In this document: positions 1 through 6,895 of the stretch, in pieces
Position numbering within the stretch: the first letter of the stretch is position 1
Layout of the letters: each line of letters opens with the position of its first letter
Source: Phycisphaeraceae bacterium
GTDB lineage: Bacteria; Planctomycetota; Phycisphaerae; Phycisphaerales; Phycisphaeraceae
Direction of reading: 5' to 3'
Assembly: GCA_003551485.1 (NCBI GenBank)
Contig: PUMS01000357.1
Location: 1-16,496 of the forward strand
DNA: 16,496 nucleotides
Position numbers and translations under genes: made by a program
The notes under the pieces: generated by a model
Database searches by the model: none
Seen by the model: only the letters and a program-made list of their open reading frames with translations
Told to the model about the DNA's origin: nothing

Positions 1-174
1 CGCGGCACGGTCCCGTGGGCCGAGTTCACCGACCTGCTCGACCGCGCCGGCTTCCAGGGCCCTGTCAGCTTCCACTGCGAATACCCCGGCGACTCCGCCT
101 CACAACTGACCCAGCTCGAAGCCGACCTGGCCTTCTTCCGCAGCCTCCACAACCACGCCACGGCGGGCCGGTAG
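1..174 (+). CDS. Sugar phosphate isomerase/epimerase, C-terminal fragment
   Basis: This is the last 57 codons of a gene that begins before the window; frame 1 is open from base 1 to a TAG at 172-174. The visible part reads GTVPWAEFTDLLDRAGFQGP, then a segment containing SFHCEY, and then a short helix. That is the usual last strand and helix of the xylose-isomerase-like TIM barrel family (AP endonuclease 2 superfamily), in which a G-x-V-x-W stretch precedes the final helix and a conserved H/E pair lies near the sugar or metal site. Such proteins isomerise or epimerise sugars, or act on inositol derivatives, in the cytoplasm, and are greatly expanded in planctomycetes. The exact substrate cannot be told from this tail. 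The gene converges on the ether-lipid operon with a spacer of only 35 nt. Confidence 0.7.
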   Translation, partial: RGTVPWAEFTDLLDRAGFQGPVSFHCEYPGDSASQLTQLEADLAFFRSLHNHATAGR

Positions 175-185
175 CGGGCGCCCGC
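174..185. other. 12-bp palindrome between convergent genes
   Basis: The perfect palindrome GCGGGCGCCCGC starts at the last base of the isomerase stop codon and lies in the 35-nt spacer between two convergent genes. A longer hairpin pairing 175-179 with 189-193 is also possible. The position would suit a shared terminator, but there is no T-tract on either strand, so the role is a guess. Confidence 0.25.
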
Positions 186-209
186 CCCGCCCGGCTCTCT
201 GGCCCTGCC

Positions 210-1058
210 TCACGCTGAGCGGTGTGTGCCGGTGGCCTCGCGGTTGACGCGTTTGCGGATGAGGCGGTCGGTGAGGGGTGGAGCCAGTTCGCTCAGCCAG
301 GTGAAAAGCCGCATCCAGCGGGGGATGAAGATCATGCGCCGGCGGCGGGCGATGGCGTTGAGGATGCGGCGGGTGATTTTTTCCAGGGGTACCGCGCCCG
401 AGCCGTGGGCTGCAGCGTGGTCGCCGCGGGGCAGGCCATCGCTGCCCAGGGCATACTGACGCAGGTTCGTCCCGCGAATCCAATGGGCCAGCACGGTGAG
501 CACACCCACCCCGCTGCCGGCCAGTTCCATGCGCAGGGAGTCGCAGAAGCCCTGCACCGCGTGCTTGCTCGCGGCGTAGCCGCTGTGGTAGGGCACGCCC
601 AGCTTGCCCTGCACCGATGAGATCGCCGCCAGCACGCCGCTGCCGGCCTTCAGATGCGGCAGGGCGAACCGGGTGGGATTCACCAGGCCCCAGTAGTTGA
701 CATCCATCACGCGGCGGAGCACCTCGGCATCGCTCAGTTCATCGAACCGGGCCCACATGCTCAGCCCGGCACAGGCCACCAGGACATCCAGCCGGCCCAG
801 CCGCTCGACCGCGGCTGCCACCAGGGCCTCGCAGTCGGCGGGGACGGTCACATCCGCGGGGACCACCAGCGGTTGCCCCCCCGCCTCCACGCACCGCCGG
901 GCCACTTCATTGAGCCGGTCTTCATTGCGCGCAGCCAGGACGACGTTGGCACCTGCCTCGGTGAAGGCCAGCGCCAGTGCTGCGCCCAGGCCGGAAGAGG
1001 CGCCGGTGATGATGACCGCCGCGCCGTCGAAGCGCTGCGCGGCAGGCCGCCGGCTCAC
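210..1058 (-). CDS. Short-chain dehydrogenase, likely acyl/alkyl-DHAP reductase (DHRS7B-like)
   Basis: A 282-residue classical SDR, the last gene of the ether-lipid operon. The Rossmann motif TGASSGLG is at residues 18-25. Arg44 after the second strand suggests NADPH. D69, N121, S148, Y161 and K165 form the usual binding and catalytic set (YAASK at 161-165). The usual NAG motif reads CAG (96-98). The segments ISSVQGK, YAASKHAVQ and the C-terminal RRRRMIFIPRWMRLFTWLS closely resemble, from memory, human DHRS7B/PexRAP, which reduces acyl- and alkyl-dihydroxyacetone phosphate. Immediately upstream lies AGPS, whose product is alkyl-DHAP, so the assigned step is its reduction to 1-alkyl-glycerol-3-phosphate. 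I chose the GTG at 1058 because it overlaps the AGPS stop by 4 nt (GTGA), a sign of translational coupling; the frame stays open further upstream, but only inside AGPS. The loop after the active site, usually PG, reads AHWIRGTN. SDR class is certain; the substrate is inferred. Confidence 0.8.
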   Translation of the reverse strand: MSRRPAAQRFDGAAVIITGASSGLGAALALAFTEAGANVVLAARNEDRLNEVARRCVEAGGQPLVVPADVTVPADCEALVAAAVERLGRLDVLVACAGLSMWARFDELSDAEVLRRVMDVNYWGLVNPTRFALPHLKAGSGVLAAISSVQGKLGVPYHSGYAASKHAVQGFCDSLRMELAGSGVGVLTVLAHWIRGTNLRQYALGSDGLPRGDHAAAHGSGAVPLEKITRRILNAIARRRRMIFIPRWMRLFTWLSELAPPLTDRLIRKRVNREATGTHRSA

Positions 1059-3028
1059 GATCGGCCTCCCAAAGCCGGGTTCGCGGCCTGCTCCGCTTCG
1101 GTGTGGACCGGCGGCGGTGGCGGCGGATGGGTGGCTGAATCCTGCTCGGGGCCAAAGACGTTGTTGGCCGCGGCGAAGACGTTGGCCGGGTCCATGGCCG
1201 CCTTCATCGCACGCAGTGCGCGGATCGCGCCCGGTGAGTGGGCGCGATGGATGAAGGGTTGTCGGATCTTGCCCACGCCGTGGTGGTGGGAAAGCGAGCC
1301 GCCCTGCTCGAGCACCACCTCGCGCAGGCGATGCTCGATGCGCTGGTAGGTCCGGTCCGGCTGCTCCAGCCCGCGGCCACAGAAGCCCATGGTGAAGTAG
1401 ATACACACGCCCGCGGGGTAGATCTGAGAGATGCGGTAGGACAGATACGGCCGGCCCGAAACGCCGTGGGCCCGGCCCAACTCGGCCAGCTCGCGCTCGA
1501 CGGCGCTGGTGATCGGCCCGATGCGGTCCCAGGGCGCTGAGGTCTCGAAGGTCTCACCCAGGATGCCGAGCGTGTTGAGAAAGTCGCGGATATAGGCGAT
1601 GGCAAAGGTGACCTGGTAGCCCCGCCTGCCGCCTTCGCTGCCGCCGCTGAGTCCCCCCGCCTCTCTGCTCAGCCGCGCCAGCACCCGGCGCTGCTGGCGC
1701 ACCTCGGCGGCGGTGCCTTCGATCACGGCGGTGGCGGCGACCATCCGCTCGATGTCGAAGCCCTTGATCCGCAGCAGGTAGTAGCGCTTCAGCCGGCCGA
1801 TGACCGACTGCCACCACGTCGAGCGCGGGGTCACCGCGTGGCCGAGGCGGAACTCGGTGTTGTTGGTCAGCCGCAGGCTCGCCGGGCGCATGCCCGATTC
1901 CTGCACCGCCCGGAGAAACCGCACCCCGGCATCGAACTGCGGGAAGACGAACGAGCCGTACCGCCGCACCCGCGGCAGAGGCCGCACCGCAAGCACGGCA
2001 CGGGTGATGATGCCCAGGCTGCCCTCGCTGCCAAAGGGCAGGCCACGGGCCTGCACACCGATCGAGCAGCGCGGGTTCAGCGGCATCGAGCGCACCTCGC
2101 CGCGCGGCGTGATGAGCACGGCCTCTAGCACGATGTCCTCGATGTTGCCGTAGCGGTTCTTCTTCATGCCGCTGGCGTAGGTGGCGATCCAGCCGCCGAG
2201 CGTCGACAGCTCGATGCTGTCGGGGATGTGGCCGCCGGTCAGGCCCTGCTCATTGAGAAGGCGCTCCAGTTCCTTGCCGGTGATGCCGGCCTCGACGATG
2301 ACCCAGTTGTTCTCGCGGTTGAGCTCGAGGATGCGCGACATGCGCTGCATGTCGACCGAGACGATCATCCGCCGCTCATCGTCCGGGCACTTGAGCGCGC
2401 CCGAGACGTTGGTGCCGCCGCCGTAGGGGATGAGCACCACGTCATGACGCTCTGCCGCGCGGACCAGTTCGAGCACCTGCTGCTCGCTCTCGGGGTAGAC
2501 CACCAGGTCGACCACGCGCTTCGGGATGCGGCCGCGGAGGATGCGGTAGATTTCATCAACGCTGAGCTGGCCGTGGCTGTGGATGAGGCGCGGCTCATCG
2601 CCGGCTTCAACCTGCGAGGCGGAGAAGACCGCTTCGATCTCAGTGAGGAACGGCTCATTGCGGACCGGGGCGGGCAGAGCGGGGATGGCCGCGGCTTTTT
2701 CCACCAGGTCCGGCCCCACCGCCACGTCCAGCAATTGCTCGACATAGGGGATGAACCGCGGCAGCTCATGCCCGGCCAGCGGGTAACGGCTGCCGGTCAC
2801 CTGCACGATGCGGGGCGAGCAGAACTCGAAGCGCGTGTCCTCATAGCCCCACAGGTGTGCGTAGCGCACCCCCGGTGAGGGGTCGTAGGACTGATCGTGG
2901 CCGATGCCACCGGGCCGATGATGCGCCCCGTCGCGGCCATTGCCCACCGCCCGACCCCGCACCACGTACACACCCGCCACCAGGACAGGCACCAGAACCA
3001 GCAACAGAAGAAGAATTGCCAAAGCCAT
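1055..3028 (-). CDS. agpS: Alkyldihydroxyacetonephosphate synthase (alkylglycerone-phosphate synthase)
   Basis: A 657-residue FAD enzyme that exchanges the acyl chain of 1-acyl-DHAP for a fatty alcohol, giving 1-alkyl-DHAP; this step forms the ether bond. The LWGYEDTRFEF segment matches the conserved start of the AGPS family. The FAD pyrophosphate loop PYGGGTNVSG is at residues 201-210, followed by GGWIATYASGMKKNRYGNIE and GSEGSLGIIT. The segment PASLRLTNN corresponds, as I recall, to the region of human Arg419. RGYQVTFAIAYIRD and ETSAPWDR are family signatures, and the active-site triple histidine lies in SLSHHHGVGK (H581-H583). Length equals that of human AGPS (about 658). Instead of a peroxisomal targeting peptide, residues 1-25 form one hydrophobic segment, so it is probably anchored to the cytoplasmic membrane. 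The C-terminal tail is proline-rich. The ATG at 3028 follows the fusion gene's stop by 3 nt, with GGTGAGG as the likely ribosome binding site. Confidence 0.95.
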   Translation of the reverse strand: MALAILLLLLVLVPVLVAGVYVVRGRAVGNGRDGAHHRPGGIGHDQSYDPSPGVRYAHLWGYEDTRFEFCSPRIVQVTGSRYPLAGHELPRFIPYVEQLLDVAVGPDLVEKAAAIPALPAPVRNEPFLTEIEAVFSASQVEAGDEPRLIHSHGQLSVDEIYRILRGRIPKRVVDLVVYPESEQQVLELVRAAERHDVVLIPYGGGTNVSGALKCPDDERRMIVSVDMQRMSRILELNRENNWVIVEAGITGKELERLLNEQGLTGGHIPDSIELSTLGGWIATYASGMKKNRYGNIEDIVLEAVLITPRGEVRSMPLNPRCSIGVQARGLPFGSEGSLGIITRAVLAVRPLPRVRRYGSFVFPQFDAGVRFLRAVQESGMRPASLRLTNNTEFRLGHAVTPRSTWWQSVIGRLKRYYLLRIKGFDIERMVAATAVIEGTAAEVRQQRRVLARLSREAGGLSGGSEGGRRGYQVTFAIAYIRDFLNTLGILGETFETSAPWDRIGPITSAVERELAELGRAHGVSGRPYLSYRISQIYPAGVCIYFTMGFCGRGLEQPDRTYQRIEHRLREVVLEQGGSLSHHHGVGKIRQPFIHRAHSPGAIRALRAMKAAMDPANVFAAANNVFGPEQDSATHPPPPPPVHTEAEQAANPALGGRS

Positions 3029-3031
3029 GCC

Positions 3032-5797
3032 TCACCGATCGCGGGCGTCACCGTTGCCGTTATTGCTGCCGCGGGCCGCGCCGCCGCCGAACCCCGGTTC
3101 GGGCATCGCGGTCACGGCCTGGGTCTCGGCCCCGGCATCCACCTGACACTGAGCCAGCCGGGCTACGGCCGCCTGCACCTCGCGGGCCAGGGCGCCGGCC
3201 ACGTGCGAGGCGCTGTCGCGGTCCAACTGATCCAGGTACGGCTCGATCGACACCGGCGGCCCGAATTGCACGTGGACGGGGTGGTGGCGAATCCACCGCC
3301 TGCCCTTGGGCAGGGCCTGGTAGGCCCCGCTGATGTGCGCCGGCACGATGGGCACGCCCGCGGCCAGCGCCAGCAGGCCGACGGTGCTCTTGAACGGCCG
3401 CATCTGACCGTTGGGGCTTCGCGAGCCCTCGGGGTAGAAGATCAGCCCGTGTCCGCCGCGCAGCACCGCCGCGGGCAGCGCCAGTGCCCGCGGGATGTTG
3501 CGGCAGTGGCGTGCGAAGGGGATGGCCCCGAGCGTGGCGCGCAGCACCCAGCGGATCAGCCGGCTTCGGAACCAGTAATCGGCTGCGGCGGTGGGATGGA
3601 CCTGCACCCCCAGCGGCTTCAGCGCCACCAGCAGCACGCCGGTGTCGACGTGGCTGGTGTGGTTCGAGGCCACGATGAAGGGCACACGGGTGGGTACGTG
3701 CTTCAGGCCGTCTGTTCGCAGATTCAAGCGGTGCTTGCTGATCCGGCTCATCAGCCAGGCGCTGATGTGCTGTGTGAGCCGCGCGTGAAGCGGTGTGGTC
3801 AGAACGTCGGCCTCGGCCACGGCTTCGGCCCCGGTGGCGGAAAGCAGCTTCTGCGCCTTGTTCCACTTCAGCGGCGCTGCGCCGCCCTCACCGTCACCGG
3901 CGGCCCCCTCCCCGCCGCGCACCGCGCCGGGGGCATCATCCAGTTGTTCGGTCGCAGGCATGGTCGGCGCATCGAATCGGGGCGGGTCGGCCGCCACGGC
4001 GATGGCGCCGTTGCTGGACCACTGCGAGCTGCGCCCCACGGCCACGGCCACCCCGGTCGAGCGCGCGGCGGCGACGGCGGTCTGGGCGCGGGCCGGCTCG
4101 GCAGCTTCACGATCGGCGATGGCCACCACCGCAGGCGCGCGGTCCATGCTGCGGGGCATGCGCAGCAGGTAGCGCTCGATGCCCGGCACGTGCACCTGCT
4201 GGACGTAATCCCGCCACTCGAGCCCGCGGATCTGGAACGGAAACTGCCGGCGCTGTGCGTTCGAGAGCCCCTCCCACATGGCGCGAGTGTTGTAGGTCAG
4301 AAAGCGTGCCTGACAGGCGGCGTAGGGGCCGTAGATGGATGCGGTGTGTCGCAGCTTCTCCAGCCGCGCCCGGCGCGAGATGATACTGGCGTGCTTCTCA
4401 CCACCCCAGCGCACCAGTTTCAGCGGCGTCAACAGCCATTGCGCTGCTCGCAGTGGCCGCAGGTAGCGCCTGTCCAGGTCGCGCAGGAAGCGGGCCGGCT
4501 CGGGGAAGGTCAACTGCGGCAGGCCGTTGCCATGGCCGTTGCCGTTGCCTGCGCGGCGCAGGGGCGATTTGGTGAAGTACTCGACCAGGTACTTGTGAAA
4601 CTCCTTCAGACGCAGCGGGTTTTCCATGCCCGAGGCCACGTGATACACCGGCCCGCCGCGGCCGCCGTGGGTCCAGGGGATGGCCGCCAGCAGCGCGTTG
4701 GCCACGATGTCGACCGGCACCAGGTCCAGCAGGGCCTCGGGGTTGCCGGGAAACTCGAAAAGCTGATGCCGGCCAAAGCCCACGATGAGCGGGTCGGCCA
4801 TGCGGAAGCCGTCGATCCAGCCCGGGGCGGGGCTGTTGAGCGAACTCTCGATGATCGATGGTCGCAGGATGAGCCCCGGTACAGCGCCCTGGTGACGGAC
4901 GAAGAGTTGCTCGCCCATGGCCTTGGTGAAGGTGTAGGTGTCGTTCCAGCCTCGCCGTCGCGCCCAGGCCAGGCCGTCGCGCACCAGTTGCGCCTCGACC
5001 GCCGATTCGCCCTGGCGCAGCGGCGGATGCCCGTTGCCACCGGCAGGGACGACCTGGTGGCTGCCCGCGGCCTGGCCGTTGTCCGCACCCCGGCGAAGCC
5101 ATGCCCCCAGTCGGCTCCGGCCGGCCGGTGTGCCGTTTCGCACCTGTTCCACGTGGCTGAGGATGGCCTCGACCTCCGTATCCACGTCGAACGGTGTTGC
5201 CTCCGGCCCGAGGCGCGGACACTGGCGGGGGTCAAGCGGCGTTTCAAACACCGGGCCGGGGCGGGGGTTGACGTAGCAGGTTGACACGTGGGCGACGAAG
5301 GGCTGTCGATGGCAGCCGCGGGCGAACTCGATGATCCGTCGCGGCCCCAGCGTGTTGGTCTGGATCGCCTGGTCCAGCGGGGCATCGAATACGGCCAGGG
5401 CGCCGCTGTTGATGATGATGTCGACCTCGCGCTGCAGCCTTCGGTACACCTCACCGTCCATGCCCAGCCGCGGCTCGGCCAGATCGCCGGCGACCGCCTC
5501 GATCCGCTGGTCGATGAACTGATCGAAGCACGAGCCGTGGCGGTTGCGCAGGCCGTCGAAGGCCGAGGACGTGATGATCTCGGCGCGCATCGTCCGGTCG
5601 ACGGGCCGCAGCGCGCCCGATTCATCGCTTCGCGGGCGGATGAGCATGTAGATGCGCCGCACATCGGGAAGCACGCGAAGGATAGCCTCGACAAGAACCT
5701 TGCCAAGCAGGCCCGTCGTGCCGGTGATCAGGATGGTCTTGTCCCGGTAGTATTCGCTGATCAATGCCGAGCGACTGGCGTACTGGTCCTCTGGCAT
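3032..5797 (-). CDS. Fatty acyl-CoA reductase (alcohol-forming) fused to PlsC acyltransferase
   Basis: A 921-residue two-domain protein, first in the ether-lipid operon. Residues about 18-400 are an extended SDR (NAD_binding_4) with TGTTGLLG at 25-32 and the active site YTFTK (Y288, K292). Residues about 430-560 are a FAR C-terminal (Sterile) domain with TYNTRAMWEGL around N503 and VPGIERYLLR. Enzymes of this build reduce long-chain acyl-CoA to primary alcohol with two NADPH. After an Ala/Gly-rich linker of about 130 residues comes a PlsC domain (about 690-860) with NHTSHVD (N712, H713, D718; the HX4D catalytic pair) and FYPEGSRS (E790). The reductase would supply the alcohol for AGPS. The acyltransferase could make acyl-DHAP, or acylate the finished 1-alkyl-glycerol phosphate; its motif looks more like lysophosphatidate acyltransferases. 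The ATG at 5797 is preferred over one 60 nt upstream because AAAGGAA stands just before it. Domain calls are firm; acyl acceptor unknown. Confidence 0.92.
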   Translation of the reverse strand: MPEDQYASRSALISEYYRDKTILITGTTGLLGKVLVEAILRVLPDVRRIYMLIRPRSDESGALRPVDRTMRAEIITSSAFDGLRNRHGSCFDQFIDQRIEAVAGDLAEPRLGMDGEVYRRLQREVDIIINSGALAVFDAPLDQAIQTNTLGPRRIIEFARGCHRQPFVAHVSTCYVNPRPGPVFETPLDPRQCPRLGPEATPFDVDTEVEAILSHVEQVRNGTPAGRSRLGAWLRRGADNGQAAGSHQVVPAGGNGHPPLRQGESAVEAQLVRDGLAWARRRGWNDTYTFTKAMGEQLFVRHQGAVPGLILRPSIIESSLNSPAPGWIDGFRMADPLIVGFGRHQLFEFPGNPEALLDLVPVDIVANALLAAIPWTHGGRGGPVYHVASGMENPLRLKEFHKYLVEYFTKSPLRRAGNGNGHGNGLPQLTFPEPARFLRDLDRRYLRPLRAAQWLLTPLKLVRWGGEKHASIISRRARLEKLRHTASIYGPYAACQARFLTYNTRAMWEGLSNAQRRQFPFQIRGLEWRDYVQQVHVPGIERYLLRMPRSMDRAPAVVAIADREAAEPARAQTAVAAARSTGVAVAVGRSSQWSSNGAIAVAADPPRFDAPTMPATEQLDDAPGAVRGGEGAAGDGEGGAAPLKWNKAQKLLSATGAEAVAEADVLTTPLHARLTQHISAWLMSRISKHRLNLRTDGLKHVPTRVPFIVASNHTSHVDTGVLLVALKPLGVQVHPTAAADYWFRSRLIRWVLRATLGAIPFARHCRNIPRALALPAAVLRGGHGLIFYPEGSRSPNGQMRPFKSTVGLLALAAGVPIVPAHISGAYQALPKGRRWIRHHPVHVQFGPPVSIEPYLDQLDRDSASHVAGALAREVQAAVARLAQCQVDAGAETQAVTAMPEPGFGGGAARGSNNGNGDARDR

Positions 5798-5801
5798 GGG
5801 G

Positions 5802-5808
5802 TTCCTTT
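5802..5808 (-). promoter_or_regulatory. Ribosome binding site that fixes the fusion gene start
   Basis: On the minus strand AAAGGAA stands four bases before the ATG at 5797. It favours this ATG over the in-frame upstream one at 5857, whose extra 20 residues (Cys, His and Arg rich) do not resemble the start of a reductase. Confidence 0.6.
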
Positions 5809-5850
5809 CAATCTGACGGGCAGTGGCGCATCTGGCGTGACAGTGGGGCG

Positions 5851-5866
5851 GCCCCAATTCCGGGGC
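5851..5866. promoter_or_regulatory. Small dyad upstream of the ether-lipid operon
   Basis: GCCCC and GGGGC (5851-5855 and 5862-5866) form an inverted repeat around AATTCC, 54 nt upstream of the operon's first start codon. It could be an operator or a leader hairpin. No convincing sigma-70 promoter was found beside it, and five-base dyads are common in DNA this GC-rich. Confidence 0.2.
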
Positions 5867-5903
5867 AAGCCGCCGTAGCGTGCAAACTCATGACTCCGAA
5901 CCC

Positions 5904-5931
5904 GCGCCCCGCAAGCCGCGCCCCGCAAGCC
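5904..5931. repeat. Perfect 14-bp tandem duplication
   Basis: The unit GCGCCCCGCAAGCC occurs twice without a break at 5904-5917 and 5918-5931, in non-coding DNA upstream of the ether-lipid operon. It may be polymerase slippage or paired binding sites; no gene is disrupted by it. Confidence 0.7.
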
Positions 5932-6750
5932 CCGCCCCAAATACCCGCCGCCTCCGAGCCCTGCTCGCAGGTCCGCACGGGGCCAACCTCATCATCCTCC
6001 AGCCCTCACCGACTGGCAGCCGCCACGACCGACCCGGCCGACGCCCCGCGAGGCATCGCGGGACCGGCCCGGACCCGTTCTGGCGGCGGCGCAGCCCACC
6101 TGCGCATCCGACCTCGGGGCATTCACGCCACCACCGGCTGGGGCGGGCTCGATGCGACCACCACTGGGCCTGATCCGTCCGGCACTGCGGCCGTCCCGAT
6201 GCGCCGGTCGCCCTCATCGCCGACCCGCGATGATAACCTTTCGCTCGCTCGAACGCTGCGCCCGCCGTCCGCACCGCGGCCGGCGCAGGGTCCATCGAGG
6301 CATGGGAGCATCGGTTGTCGCAGCCGCACGGGCGGGATTCGGGGCGCCACCGGTGGCTTGGCCAGCACCTGTGTCCCCGACCCGCGCCGGGGGCACCGGC
6401 CGGCCGGTGTCCACCGCCACGCGGGGGCCACCTCCCGCACACGCCAGCAGCGTCCGTGAATCGGGACCAGTGCCGCTGCGGCGCCGGCACCGACGGTCGA
6501 CAGTGGCACCCGCCACACGGCCGCTGCCCAGCGGCTCCCGGAGCCACCGCGACCCTCGATGCTGCGCCGCCCGCCGCAGGCACTGTCAAGCGTAGCAGCC
6601 ACCGCCCCCGCGGGCCTGTCCCCGGTCCCGTGGCCGGCCAATTCCCCTGCGCACCGGCGCATGTGACACCGTGCAGGCCGACTGCGGTCGACCGCACGGG
6701 GGCGAGCGGGCAGTGGGCGGGCAAAGCGAGAAAACATCGGACCTTACGGC
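5932..6750. other. Long GC-rich spacer with no credible gene
   Basis: This stretch between divergent transcription units is open in several overlapping frames on both strands. The products are Pro/Arg/Ala-rich strings without recognisable domains, and the sampled frames do not show the strong G/C third-position bias of the real genes nearby. I see no tRNA, no IS element, and no clear start with a ribosome binding site. The plus strand is noticeably C-rich here. It may hold untranslated leaders or regulatory RNA, but nothing specific can be supported. Confidence 0.5.
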
Positions 6751-6753
6751 CGG

Positions 6754-6782
6754 TTGACCTGATGGTGTGGCTTTCGAATTTT
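6754..6782 (+). promoter_or_regulatory. Candidate promoter P1 for the CsgG-like lipoprotein gene
   Basis: TTGACC (6754-6759) is followed after 17 nt by AATTTT (6777-6782). The -35 box is 5 of 6 to the sigma-70 consensus; the -10 is weak. The region from 6721 on is clearly more AT-rich than the spacer before it, which supports a promoter zone. Confidence 0.3.
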
Positions 6783-6785
6783 CAC

Positions 6786-6814
6786 TTGACCCTGCCAGCG
6801 GGCCGATGTACCGT
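6786..6814 (+). promoter_or_regulatory. Candidate promoter P2 for the CsgG-like lipoprotein gene
   Basis: A second TTGACC (6786-6791) is followed after exactly 17 nt by TACCGT (6809-6814), which keeps the three most conserved -10 positions (TA...T). It lies 32 nt downstream of the first TTGACC. Transcription from it would give a leader of roughly 75 nt. Confidence 0.45.
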
Positions 6815-6884
6815 TTCAGAGCTACCATTCGTGTAAAGTGTGGCTCGCGACCGCATCGCTGAAACGCGTATCCCCTTTCAAAAC

Positions 6885-6889
6885 GGAGA
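6885..6889 (+). promoter_or_regulatory. Ribosome binding site of the lipoprotein gene
   Basis: GGAGA lies six bases before the ATG at 6896 and sets that start, which also gives a complete lipoprotein signal peptide. Confidence 0.6.
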
Positions 6890-6895
6890 TGTGCC

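Noticed and set aside
1059..1406. Upstream extension of the SDR frame into AGPS
   Set aside because: The extra 116 residues overlap the AGPS active-site region in another frame and do not look like protein of this family. The GTG at 1058 overlapping the AGPS stop is the natural start.
2897..5284. 795-codon plus-strand open frame
   Set aside because: It is antisense to the FAR-PlsC fusion and the AGPS start. The sense strand carries unmistakable enzyme motifs; the antisense product is His/Gln/Arg-rich with none.
5764..6459. Plus-strand 231-codon frame starting within the fusion gene's 5' end
   Set aside because: It starts antisense inside the FAR-PlsC coding region, and its product is low-complexity; third-position GC in a sampled stretch is clearly below that of the real genes.
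5888..6737. Minus-strand frames of 278 and 204 codons in the spacer
   Set aside because: They overlap each other and plus-strand frames, are rich in Arg, Pro, Ala and Gly, show no domain, and a sampled stretch lacks the strong third-position GC bias of neighbouring genes.
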